From: DASVXQ01 sp046727955
Lineage (GTDB): Bacteria; Actinomycetota; CALGFH01
NCBI GenBank assembly: GCA_046727955.1
Contig: JBKPDO010000375.1
Location: 1-15,164 of the forward strand
Reading direction: 5' to 3'
DNA length: 15,164 bases
The position numbers and the translations under genes were made by a program. Below the pieces are notes generated by a model that saw nothing but the letters and a program-made list of their open reading frames with translations, did no database searches and had not been told where the DNA came from. Of this stretch, positions 1 through 7,617 are shown in pieces (the stretch's first letter is position 1; the number at the start of each line of letters is the position of its first letter).

Positions 1-585
1 GAACCGGTCCAAGGCGGCGGTCTCCTTGCCCTCGGCGCCCCAGATGACCTTGCCGCTGCGATGGTCGGTGACCGGCGTCAGGTAGCGGTGGCCCTTGCGC
101 CAGGCGACCTCGTCGACGCCGATCTCGAACAGCTCGTCGAGGCGGCCCGCGTCTAGTTCGTCGGCCACGACCCGCTCACAGATCGCCCCCACCGTCTGCC
201 AGGCGATCCGGACCAGCCGGCGGACCGCGGACTTGTCCATCCTGGTGGCCAGCCACGCCACCAGGTCCTCGACGTCGCGGGTGAACCCGGACTCCGGCCG
301 GGCGAACGGCACACCCTCGGTGCGCACCCCATGCTCCGGGCAGGCAAGGCGGCGCAGCCTGGCCTTGACGACCAGCCGCAGCCGGCCAAGGTCCAGGTGC
401 CGCCAGCGCGAGTCCACGGTGCGGGTGTCGTAGCGCGCCCTGCTCGAGTACTGGCAGTCCGCGCACACGAGCCGGCGGCGGCGCAACGCGACGGTGACGG
501 TGATCCGCGCCGGCTCGAACGAGACCTCGCACACGGTGGTACCAGGAAGGGCCAGAAGGCGGTTGAATGCGGCAGTGACGCGCAC
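1..585 (-). CDS. ISL3-family transposase, N-terminal part (runs off window edge)
   Basis: The minus strand reads an uninterrupted frame of 195 codons from a GTG start to the window edge, so the C-terminal half is not visible. The start is chosen because GGAGG (596-600) sits 10 nt upstream; a second GTG at 616-618 has no such site and follows a TAG. The N-terminus begins VRVTAAFNRLLALPG and contains a zinc-finger region (CADC at about residues 46-49, then ACPEHG further on) followed by an HTH-like stretch (SAVRRLVRIAWQTVGAICERV). The last visible part, FEIGVDEVAWRKGHRYLTPV, carries the first catalytic Asp of the ISL3 DDE domain. It would catalyse transposition of its own element. No frameshift is seen in the visible half. 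The assignment to ISL3 is from motif recognition. Confidence 0.85.
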   Translation of the reverse strand, partial: MRVTAAFNRLLALPGTTVCEVSFEPARITVTVALRRRRLVCADCQYSSRARYDTRTVDSRWRHLDLGRLRLVVKARLRRLACPEHGVRTEGVPFARPESGFTRDVEDLVAWLATRMDKSAVRRLVRIAWQTVGAICERVVADELDAGRLDELFEIGVDEVAWRKGHRYLTPVTDHRSGKVIWGAEGKETAALDRF

Positions 586-678
586 GGGCAGGTGACCTCC
601 GGGTTGGGGCTTGGACACCTACAACCCTACGGTCTGGCCCGTGCGCGTCGCGCATCCAGGTCCCAGCACCTCGTTCGT

Positions 679-767
679 GCGGTCCTACCAGCGCCTTCAG
701 GCGCCAAGGACCCGCGGAGCACCCACATTCAGTTGAGGAGCCCCATAAGTTCGTGGGTCATCCACGA
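679..767 (+). ncRNA. Structured leader of IS110 element, candidate bridge RNA region
   Basis: Two hairpins lie directly upstream of the IS110 recombinase. The first (679-715) is a two-tier stem: GGTCCT (681-686) pairs with AGGACC (707-712), and inside it GCGCCT (691-696) pairs with AGGCGC (699-704); GC at 679-680 can add two more pairs across a bulged C713. The second is TCGTGG (751-756) with CCACGA (762-767) around a 5-nt loop. IS110-group elements are known to encode a structured bridge RNA in the non-coding left end, upstream of the recombinase, which is exactly this position. The pairing is seen in the sequence; the RNA identity and its ends are inference, and the element's left terminus was not located. 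Confidence 0.35.
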
Positions 768-803
768 TGGCGCGGACGGAGCCACATACGGAAGGAGCCG
801 GCC

Positions 804-1905
804 GTGTCCAGTCTCTCGCATCTTGCTCCGATCCACCTTGGCCTGGACGTCCACAAGGACACTATCTCGCCGGCGATCCTGGCCCCCGACCGCGATGGCC
901 CCGACGTCGAGCGGATCGCCCACGATGAGGCGTCGATCCGCAGGCTCGTTGGCCGCTTTGCAGATCCCCGGATCCTGCGAGCCTGCTACGAGGCCGGCCC
1001 GACCGGCTACGAGTTGGCCCGGCTGCTCGACAGCCTGGCACGTGCGCTGCGAGGTGATCGCGCCGTCGCTGATCCCCAAGGCCCCCGGTGACAAGGTCAA
1101 GACCGACCGGCGCGACTGTCGGCGACTGGCCCGGCTGCACCGCGCCGGGGAGCTGGTCGCCATCCGCATCCCCACCGTGCAGGAAGAAGCGGTCCGTGAC
1201 CTGTGCCGAGCCCGCGCCGACATGGTCACCGACCGCACCCGGGCGCGGCATCGGCTCTCGAAGTTCCTGCTGCGCCACGGGCGGGCCTGGCGGGGCGGCA
1301 ACGCCTGGACGCTGACCCACGAGCGCTGGCTGCTTGCCCAGCGCTTCAGCGACCCGGCGTTGGCGGCCACCTACGCCCACTACCGGGCCGTGCTGGACGC
1401 CCGCGACGCGGCTCTGGAGGCGATCGAGGCCGACCTGGCCGGCTGGTACGACACGCCGCCGTTTGCCGACGCCGTGCACCGCCTGGCCGCCTACCGGGGC
1501 ATCACCCGGCTGGGCGTGCTGACATTGGCCAGCGAGGTGTGCGACTGGCGCCGCTTTGCGCGGGCGGCCGCGTTCGCGGGGTTCTGCGGCCTGGTGCCCT
1601 CGGAGTATTCCAGCGGCACCTCGACCCGGCGGGGCCACATCACCAAGACCGGCAACGCCCACCTGCGCGCCCAGCTGGTCGAGTCGGCCTGGGCCTACCA
1701 GCACCGCCCGGGCGTGGGGGTCGACCTGCGCGAGCGCCAGCAGGGCCTGGACCCCGCGGTGGTCGCCCGCGCGTGGGCCGCGCAGCTGCGGCTGTGCGGC
1801 CGCTTCCAGCGGCTGGCCGCCCGCAAGGACTCCAAGAACGTCGTCGTCACCGCGATCGCCCGCGAGCTCGCCGGGTTCTTGTGGGCGGAGATGCTGGCGG
1901 CCTAA
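804..1905 (+). pseudogene. IS110-family DEDD recombinase (transposase), broken by one +1 frameshift
   Basis: Two frames together give a complete IS110 recombinase of about 367 residues. The start is GTG at 804, with GAAGGAG (791-797) six bases upstream. The first frame holds the RuvC-like DEDD residues Asp (GLDVHKDT) and Glu (YEAGPTGY). After about 1038 the second frame continues with the last acidic pair (KTDRRDCRRL), a helical middle and a Transposase_20 C-terminal domain with the SSGTSTRRG serine motif and HITKTGNAHLR. Removing one G at 1037/1038 joins SL to HVRCEVIAPS and restores the expected family spacing, so this is a single-base insertion. As written the first frame ends prematurely and the protein would be inactive. 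A sequencing error cannot be excluded. A structured leader lies just upstream. Confidence 0.85.
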
Positions 1906-2433
1906 CGATGCCCAGACCAGCGGTCACCTTGCTCGGCGCCAGGGTGACCGGCAGCTGCACGACACGCCGGGGCGCCGCCGCTGCAGGACCGACCCCCGTG
2001 AGTACTATGCGACGGCCATGCCGGAGCGCGCTTGGTCAGGGGCACCTTCCTGCGAGTAGCCGGCCTGCGGTCTCGACCCGCGTACATCAGTGTGGCGGTT
2101 CGCCGATCCACAACGCCCCGGCGTGTCGTGCTGCCCCGCGAGCCCGCCCGCCACCCCAGTCGTAACCGGCTCCTCCGCGCATCTCACCAGCATGTTGCTT
2201 GCTCCAGGCCCAGCCCGCGCCGTCCTTCGCATGCCCAGAAACCGTCCCGTTGATCAGGGGGAACCAACGTATTGACAAGCCGCTCCACATCAGTACTACA
2301 GCCGCAGCTGGCTTGATGCTGCCGAATCGCAGCGCCGATGCTACGGCGCGACCGTGACGGGATCGGGCCGGGATGGCGAACCCATCCGGTAGGATGTAGC
2401 CGCCTTGTCGGGCCTCGCCATCCAAGGGAAGCG
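1906..2433. other. Non-coding gap between IS110 element and lipoprotein gene
   Basis: I see no believable gene in this 528-base stretch; frames on both strands lack recognisable motifs and start signals. It opens with an 8-bp inverted repeat, CGGTCACC (1921-1928) and GGTGACCG (1943-1950), 15 bases after the IS110 stop, which may be part of the element's right end or a weak terminator without a T-tract. Near the other end it has a TTGACA (2272-2277), a possible -10 hexamer TAGGAT (2390-2395), and a hairpin-forming leader described separately. The right end of the IS110 element must lie somewhere inside but was not pinned down. Confidence 0.5.
2371..2423 (+). promoter_or_regulatory. Alternative hairpins in the lipoprotein leader
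   Basis: GGATGG (2371-2376) can pair with CCATCC (2382-2387) around a 5-nt loop. The same left arm, extended to GGATGGCGA (2371-2379), can instead pair perfectly over 9 bp with TCGCCATCC (2415-2423), which ends just before the purine-rich ribosome-binding site (about 2424-2430). The two pairings exclude each other. This has the form of an attenuator-like leader, but only if transcription starts upstream of 2371, for example from the TTGACA at 2272-2277; a promoter using TAGGAT (2390-2395) would leave the left arm out of the transcript. Confidence 0.25.
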
Positions 2434-3222
2434 ATGCGCACCCGCCAACTGGCAGCCGGCCTGGCGCTGCTGGGAATGGTCGCGGCCGGCTGCGCCACAC
2501 CCAGCCGCCCCCGCCAGCCCACCCCGAGCCAACCCGGCCAGGCCCTCACGGCTGCGCGTGGCAAGACCCTTGGCGCGCGCACCGCCCGGTTCCGCGGCAC
2601 GGTCACGGTGGACGGCCGGCAGACGATCCGCATCGACGGCGTGATCGACTTCGCCCGGTCCGCCAGCCAGCAGACCCAGACCATGGCCGGTCTGCCGGGC
2701 GCGACCACGACGATCTACCTGCCCGACGTCACCTACACCAAGGACCCGCGGAACACGCCCAAAGGGGCCAAGCCCTGGCTCAAGGTCAAGGTCGGCCCGG
2801 CCGCCAAGCAGACCGGCATGACGCCGTTTGGTGTCGCGGATCCACGCCGTGCCCTGGACTTCCTGTATGGCGTCTCCAGGGTGACCGATCTTGGGACCCA
2901 GGTCGTGCGGGGGACGCCGACGCGCCACTGGCGGGCGACGGTCACCCTCGCCGACATGGTCGCCGCGCAGTTCCACGAGCAGCGGGCCACGGTGCTGGCG
3001 GAGCTTGGTGCTGAGGGGCTTGGTGCTGAGGCGGCGACGCCGGTCCCGGTCGATGTGTGGGTGGACGACCAGGGCCGGGTGCGCAAGGTGGTCAACACGT
3101 TTCCCTCGACCACCGCCGACCGCCGGGGCGGCGGGACGATCACCATCGAGTATTTCGACTTCGGCGCGCCGGTCCGCATCGTGCTGCCGCCGGCAAGCCA
3201 GGTGGTGGAGGATCACTACTAG
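2434..3222 (+). CDS. LppX/LprG-like lipoprotein
   Basis: The 262-residue protein starts at ATG 2434, with a purine-rich AAGGGAAG 3-10 bases before it. It begins with a lipoprotein signal peptide: charged MRTRQ, a hydrophobic stretch, then GMVAAGC with the lipidated Cys at residue 20. A proline-rich linker (about 21-36) leads to a single beta-rich domain (about 45-262) resembling the LolA/LppX/LprG fold, in which a mycolate- or lipid-binding cavity protein is anchored to the outer face of the membrane. Typical features are TARFRGTVTVDG near the start and PVDVWVDDQGRVRKVV in the second half. A 15-bp tandem repeat (3004-3018, 3019-3033) encodes LGAEGLGAEA. It stands alone, flanked by transposase debris. 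Ligand and exact subfamily are unknown; the lipoprotein call is strong and the fold call moderate. Confidence 0.75.
   Translation: MRTRQLAAGLALLGMVAAGCATPSRPRQPTPSQPGQALTAARGKTLGARTARFRGTVTVDGRQTIRIDGVIDFARSASQQTQTMAGLPGATTTIYLPDVTYTKDPRNTPKGAKPWLKVKVGPAAKQTGMTPFGVADPRRALDFLYGVSRVTDLGTQVVRGTPTRHWRATVTLADMVAAQFHEQRATVLAELGAEGLGAEAATPVPVDVWVDDQGRVRKVVNTFPSTTADRRGGGTITIEYFDFGAPVRIVLPPASQVVEDHY
3004..3033 (+). repeat. 15-bp in-frame tandem repeat in lipoprotein gene
   Basis: Two adjacent copies of CTTGGTGCTGAGGGG / CTTGGTGCTGAGGCG differ at one base and encode LGAEG-LGAEA. Being a multiple of three, the duplication keeps the reading frame and adds five residues to a helical region of the lipoprotein. 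Confidence 0.85.
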
Positions 3223-3239
3223 CCTCCTGGCGCCCAGCC

Positions 3240-3460
3240 CTAGCCTTGTGGAGCGGCGCTGGCAGCGGCGCGCGCGGCCTGCTGCCGGCGACGCCAGTAC
3301 GACCAGGCCAGTGCGACCAGGCCAGCACTCGCCCGGGATCGGGTGGCACCGACCACAGCAGGTCCACCAGCGGGCGGCGAACCTCCGGCACGGTCAGCGG
3401 CAGCAGGTCAGGGCCGCCGCGCTGGATGCCGCCACGCCCCCGTAGAGTGCGGAAACTCCG
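3240..3460 (-). pseudogene. IS701-like transposase C-terminal remnant, frameshifted by a tandem duplication
   Basis: The minus strand encodes DLLPLTVPEVRRPLVDLLW followed by PPDPGRVLAWS, which matches the C-terminal end of IS701-like DDE transposases (PLTVPEVRRLL...VLAWSxWRRRHQ). At VLAWS the frame is lost. If one copy of a 14-bp tandem duplication (3295-3308 / 3309-3322) is removed, the frame reads VLAWSYWRRRQQAARAAASA and stops at TAG (3240-3242), a convincing family ending. The catalytic part of the gene is missing; upstream of about 3460 no further homology is seen, so the remnant is truncated at its 5' side. The upstream limit is approximate. Family assignment is from memory of the C-terminal motif. 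Confidence 0.6.
3295..3322. repeat. 14-bp tandem duplication
   Basis: CAGTACGACCAGGC is followed directly by CAGTGCGACCAGGC, differing at one base. Its length is not a multiple of three and it shifts the frame of the IS701-like remnant it lies in; a further partial unit CAG follows. Confidence 0.9.
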
Positions 3461-3543
3461 ACATGGTGTCCTCTGAGCTGCCGGTTCGCTAAATCGTGGC
3501 GCGGTAGTGTGACGCCTTCGCTGATGTCTCGGAGGCCACTTGG

Positions 3544-4619
3544 GTGCTCTCGAAACTCGCTTACCTGACGCTCTGCCGCTCCATCCAGCTGCTCGCAATG
3601 CTCGCCCGCGGCGACGCCGCCAAGGATTTAGAGATCCTCGTGCTTCGCCACCAGCTTGGCGTGCTGCGCCGCCAGATCCCACGTCCCAGGCTCGAGCCCG
3701 CCGACCGCGCCCTGCTGGCCGTGATCAGCCGCATGCTTCCTCGGACCCGCTGGTCTTGCTTCTTCGTTTCCCCGGAAACGCTGCTGCGCTGGCACCGCCA
3801 CCTGGTCGCAGGCGCGTGGACCTACCCGCGCCGTGGCCAGGGGAGGCCGCAGCTCGACCAAGACGTCCAGCAGCTGATCATCCGCCTGGCCACAGAGAAC
3901 CCTCGCTGGGGCTACCAGCGCATCCAAGGTGAACTGTTGCACCTCGGCATTCGGGTCTCGGCAACCGCGATCCGCACCACGCTGCGCCGCCACGGCCTGG
4001 ACCCGGCACCGCGGCGGACCGCCACCACCTGGCGGGAGTTCCTCCGCGAGCAGGCTGCGGGAATCCTGGCGTGTGACTTCTTCACTGTCGAGACCGTAGC
4101 GCTGCGGCGGCTATACGTGCTGTTCTTCATCGAGCTGGACACCCGGCGAGTCCATCTGGCCGGGGTGACCGCCAACCCCGACGGCGGCTGGGTCGCCCAG
4201 CAGGCCGCAACCTGCTCTTGGTGCTGGAGGAGCGGGGACGACGGCTCTGCTTTCTGCTGCGCGACCGGGACGCGCTGTTCACCCGCGGGTTCGACGACGT
4301 CTTCGGTTCGCACGGCGCCGAGGTGCTCCTGACGCCGGTGCAGGCGCCGAATGCCAACGCCTACGCGGAGCGCTGGGTCCGCACCGTCAGGGACGAGTGC
4401 CTGGACGGGCTCCTGATCGTTGGACGAGGCCACTTGGAGCAGGTCCTTCGGGTCTACGCTGCCCACTACAACGCCCATCGTCCGCACCGGGCGCTTGGAC
4501 TAGAACCGCCGGATCCACCCCCCGATTTGAGAGTCGTCCACGACGGCCAGCCAAGCAGGGTGCATCGACGCGACCTGCTCGGCGGACTTCTCCACGAATA
4601 CCATCGACGAGCTGCATGA
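3544..4619 (+). pseudogene. rve-integrase (IS3/IS481-like) transposase, broken by a one-base deletion
   Basis: Start is GTG 3544, with GGAGG (3531-3535) eight bases upstream. The first frame runs from MLSKLAYLTLCRSIQL through an HTH-type region (LEILVLRHQLGVLRRQ, WGYQRIQGELLHLG) to the first catalytic Asp in ACDFFTVETV and on to GGWVAQQA. There the frame breaks: supplying one C at 4206/4207 restores AQQARNLLLVLEERG and the second frame continues with the second Asp (LLRDRDALF), the Glu (NAYAERWVR) and the conserved end AAHYNAHRPHRALG and LLGGLLHEYHRRAA. With that one base the protein would be about 358 residues and complete. This is either a recent inactivating deletion or a sequencing error. 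A much more decayed relative lies at 6636-7617. Confidence 0.85.
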
Positions 4620-4634
4620 ACGCATTTGCGCACC

Positions 4635-4945
4635 CTACGCGCCGCAAACGCCACCGGCTGGGCGTCTCCACCATGCCGGCCGACCCGCTGGCCGCTGAGC
4701 ATCCCGACCACGTGTGGGCACTGGACTACCAGTTCGACCAGACCACCGACGGCAAGAGATTGAAGCTGCTCAATGTCGTCGACGAACACACCCGCGAGGC
4801 CTTGGCGATCCTGGTCGACCGCCGCATCGACGCGGATGCCACTGTGGCGGTGCTGGACCGCGTGGTCCCCGAGCGAGGTGCATCGCCGCGGTTCATCCGA
4901 TGCGACAACGGCCCAGAGCTGACCGCAGGCGCCCTGCGGGACTGA
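4635..4945 (+). pseudogene. IS3-family OrfB integrase fragment, truncated at both ends
   Basis: A frame directly after the previous element encodes RRKRHRLGVSTMPADP and then the integrase-core signature HPDHVWALDYQFDQTTDG, LKLLNVVDEHTREAL and RCDNGPELTAGALRD, with the first two DDE aspartates (ALDYQFD, CDNGPE). Immediately after ALRD the codon expected to be Trp is TGA, followed by Cys-Arg-Val-Ser, where family members have ALRDWCRFS; homology ends a few codons later. The N-terminal part of OrfB, OrfA and the final catalytic Glu are absent. It therefore is a dead internal fragment lying between an integrase element and the SUKH gene. The upstream limit is approximate. Confidence 0.75.
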
Positions 4946-4998
4946 TGCCGGGTCAGCCGCACAGGCGCCAGGCACGATCACAGCGCGACCTTGGCTCC

Positions 4999-5004
4999 TA
5001 CACT
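4999..5004 (+). promoter_or_regulatory. Possible -10 element for a leaderless transcript of the SUKH gene
   Basis: TACACT fits the TANNNT -10 pattern and ends six bases before the ATG at 5011, so its expected transcription start coincides with the A of that ATG. No Shine-Dalgarno sequence is visible before the ATG. Leaderless transcripts are common in actinobacteria. No clear -35 is present. Confidence 0.35.
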
Positions 5005-5010
5005 TGCGTA

Positions 5011-6531
5011 ATGAGCGCGCTTCAGTACATCTCGTCGATAGCGGCCAGTGATCAACGACTGAACTTTGCACTCAACCCACCCGTTGAGGTTCAGGACCTT
5101 GCCGCGGCCGAGAAAGCGATCGGCATCCCTCTTCCTGCCGAACTCCGCGAACTGTACCTCGCGCATGACGGGCAGTCGGAAGACGCCCCCGGTCTATTCT
5201 TCGGCATGTCGTGGTTTCCCATTCGCCAGGTGTTGCGCGAGATCACGACCTGGCGATCCGTACTCGATCAATTGGCTGGCGCTCTTGACGCCGAACAGAG
5301 ATCCGATCCCCCCGACGCGATTGCCGAGGTGTATTGGCATCCACAATGGTTTCCCCTTGCCACGAGCTATGATGGCAACTTCTTGGCGGTCGACCTGGCC
5401 CCTGGTCGGCATGGCACGGTTGGACAGGTCATCAACGCCGGCCGAGACCAAGAGATCAGCTACGTGCTTGCATCATCGGTCACCGAGTTTCTTGAACGCG
5501 AGCTTCATCACGTTCAGGCCGGCACCACTGGCATCGGCGAGATCGATGGTCATCTTTTGTTCAGTTTTGACAGCGGGCAGAGTCACTTCCTTTGCAAGAT
5601 CGATGCGTTTCTCCGCCCGTTCCAGAACCAGCCCTTACTGGAGCCGGATCAGTCGTGGGTGGACTCTCTCGACGTTGCTTGGCAACGACACATCAACGAC
5701 ATGGGGTTGAAAAGGTTCCTCGCCGCGACCCGCTTCTACAGTCACGACATAGCGCTCACGAGCTTCGAACCGCTCTCCAGATGCTCCCGTCTGAAGGAGT
5801 TCGTCCTCTGGCGCGAGACACCGCTTGAAGACCTCTACGAGCTACCGGTCCTCGATGGTCTGCGAGACCTGAACGTCGCCACAAAATCTTTCGACGGTAT
5901 TGACCGGTTTCCAGAACTGACCCGGGTCATCTTATCCAACCAGGTCCCCAGTGCCGATCTGCGGGCGCTGCCACGTGCACACAAGCTCGCAGAGGTGTGG
6001 TTCGGACCCAACCAACGCGAGGTCGCTCCGCTGCTCGGGTGCAAGAACCTCAAGCGGGTGCGTGCTACGCCCGCAGGTGCCGGGCAATGGTCGACGCTGG
6101 CGGGCTGTTCCGGACTTACCGATTTGGAAATCGACGTTCGGCAGATCGACCCGACGACGCTAGATTTCTCGCCCTTCACCGAACTTATGAGCCTGACGAT
6201 TACCTCCGCGTCGAGGGTTTCCCTGCGCTCGCTGGCGGACCACAAGCGGCTCAAGAGCATCACGCTGAATCACTGCCATTCGGTGGACGTTTCACCGTTG
6301 GCAACGTGTCCCAAGCTCATGCGTGTCGAGTTCTCCATGTGCGACGACCTGCTCGGTATCGAGGCTCTGCGGAACGCACGAAACCTGCGCGATATCGTTG
6401 CCGGATTCTCGGTATTCGAGGCACTGAAGGATCATCTTCCGCAACTACGGTGGTCTTCTTTCAGTGGATACATGACGGAAGAGCAACAGGCGGCGTTGTT
6501 CGCGTTCTTGGATGAACGGCAAAACGAGTGA
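5011..6531 (+). CDS. SUKH (SMI1/KNR4) domain protein with C-terminal leucine-rich region
   Basis: This intact 506-residue protein has two parts. Residues about 25-165 look like a SUKH/SMI1-KNR4 domain: helix VQDLAAAEKAIGIPLPAELRELYLAHDGQ, then GLFFGMSWFPIRQVL, the tryptophan-rich PQWFPLATSYDGNFLAVDL and VLASSVTEFLEREL. Residues about 240-480 contain irregular leucine-rich, F-box/LRR-like repeats (DGLRDLNVATKSFDGIDRFPELTRV-type units spaced roughly 20-23 residues, then NLKRV, GLTDLEID, RLKSITLNHC, KLMRVEFSMCDDL). SUKH proteins are known mainly as immunity proteins that bind and neutralise polymorphic toxins; LRRs bind proteins. I infer a cytoplasmic immunity or protein-binding role. GC is visibly lower than the neighbours (35 of 60 in 5221-5280 against 45 of 60 in 8641-8700) and transposase remnants flank it, suggesting transfer. 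No cognate toxin is visible. Confidence 0.75.
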   Translation: MSALQYISSIAASDQRLNFALNPPVEVQDLAAAEKAIGIPLPAELRELYLAHDGQSEDAPGLFFGMSWFPIRQVLREITTWRSVLDQLAGALDAEQRSDPPDAIAEVYWHPQWFPLATSYDGNFLAVDLAPGRHGTVGQVINAGRDQEISYVLASSVTEFLERELHHVQAGTTGIGEIDGHLLFSFDSGQSHFLCKIDAFLRPFQNQPLLEPDQSWVDSLDVAWQRHINDMGLKRFLAATRFYSHDIALTSFEPLSRCSRLKEFVLWRETPLEDLYELPVLDGLRDLNVATKSFDGIDRFPELTRVILSNQVPSADLRALPRAHKLAEVWFGPNQREVAPLLGCKNLKRVRATPAGAGQWSTLAGCSGLTDLEIDVRQIDPTTLDFSPFTELMSLTITSASRVSLRSLADHKRLKSITLNHCHSVDVSPLATCPKLMRVEFSMCDDLLGIEALRNARNLRDIVAGFSVFEALKDHLPQLRWSSFSGYMTEEQQAALFAFLDERQNE

Positions 6532-6635
6532 GCGCTGGACGCGAGTCACGAACCAGGGTCCCGCTGTGATCGTGCTGGGTGGCGGTAGATTGCAGTGCCG
6601 CTACAGTCCCTGTGGGTGCCAGGTATTCGGTCACC

Positions 6636-7617
6636 TCATGCGACCTGCGCATACTCATGGAACAGTCCACCGAGTCGATCCCGTCGCACAACCCTTCCGG
6701 CCGACAGGATGACAGGTGGGTCGACGGGCCCAAGCGGTGGGGCCTGCCCAAGGCGCGGTGTGGGCGGTGGACGTTGTGATGGTCGGCGTACTCGGCCAGC
6801 ACCGACTGCAGATGCCGACCTCCCAAGATGAGCATCCGGTCCAGCACCTCACGCCGCACCGTGCCCACCCATCGCCCCGCACAGGCGTTCGCCTGCGGTG
6901 ACCGCATCGGCGTGGGCAGCACCTTGATCCCCCGGCGGCAAGGACCATGTCGAATGCGGCGGTGAACTTGATATCGCGATCGCGCATCAGGAACCGGAGC
7001 CGGCCGAGGTCGTCGCCGAGTTGCGTGAGCAGGTTTCGGGCCTGCTGGGCCACCCACGCCCACCGGACGCCGTGTCACCCCGAGCACGTGGACCTGGCGG
7101 GTCGCCACCTCGATCGCAAACAGCACGTACACCCGCCGCAGGAAGACCGTGTCCACGGTGAAGAAGTCCACCGCCAGCACACTCGTGGCCTGGGCGCGCG
7201 CAGGAACTGCCGCCAGCTCAGGGCCGACCGCTTGGGTGCCGGATCCACGCCAGCGCGCCGCAGGATCGCCCACACAGTGCTGGCGCCAATCGTGTCCTGT
7301 ATCCCAGCCGGCACAGCTCGCCGTGGATGCGGCGATCCCCCAGGTCGGATTCTCCTGGCCAGCCGAAGCACCAACGCGCGGACCTCCACCGCTACGGCCG
7401 GCCACGCTGGTGCGGGGAGGTCGAGCGGCGCCGGACCAGGTCGCGATGCCAGCGCAACAGCGTCGCCGGCTGCACGAACAGGCCCGCCACGCCGAACGGG
7501 GCAGCAGCCGCACCAGCTCGGCGAGCACCGCCCGGTCAGGCCAGTCGACCTGTGGCCGCGTCACCTGGCGTCGCAGCACCGTGACCTCGTGGCGCACCAC
7601 GAGCAGCTCGGCGTCTA
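6636..7617 (-). pseudogene. rve-integrase (IS3/IS481-like) transposase, heavily decayed
   Basis: The minus strand carries, scattered over all three frames, the pieces of a second transposase related to the one at 3544-4619. In order: LDAELLVVRHEVTVLRRQV, DWPDRAVLAELVRLLPR, QPATLLRWHRDLVRRR, RALVLRLAR, NPTWG, RRIHGELCRLGY, STVWAILRRAGVDPAPKRS, the first Asp in LAVDFFTVDTVFLRRVYVLF, QQARNLL, the second Asp in LMRDRDIKF, SPQANA with the region of the Glu, and RPHRALG, ending RLGGLFHEYAQVA and TGA at 6636-6638. At least five frame changes separate these pieces, plus an in-frame TAG. The N-terminus is also missing: homology begins abruptly at the junction with the PadR remnant. It cannot make a protein and is an old element. 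Confidence 0.85.

Noticed and set aside
704..718. CCAAGGACCCGC repeated ahead of the first IS110 gene and at the truncated end of the second (13161-13172), as a possible shared element end
   Set aside because: The same string, extended to 15 bases, also occurs inside the lipoprotein gene at 2738-2752, where it simply encodes Thr-Lys-Asp-Pro-Arg; chance in GC-rich sequence is likely.
331..800. Long plus-strand open frame preceding the IS110 coding part
   Set aside because: It runs antisense to the ISL3 transposase and has no family motifs; only the part after about 1038 is real, and the true start is the GTG at 804 in another frame.
1921..1950. 8-bp inverted repeat after the IS110 gene as a definite terminator or element end
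   Set aside because: No T-tract and no matching sequence at the left side to identify an element end; mentioned only within the gap description.
2184..3216. Long minus-strand frames opposite the lipoprotein gene
   Set aside because: They are compositional shadows in GC-rich DNA; the plus strand has a lipoprotein signal peptide, ribosome site and coherent domain.
3004..3322. Short tandem repeats considered as a CRISPR array
   Set aside because: The units are directly adjacent pairs without spacers and differ in sequence between sites; no array or cas gene is present in the window.
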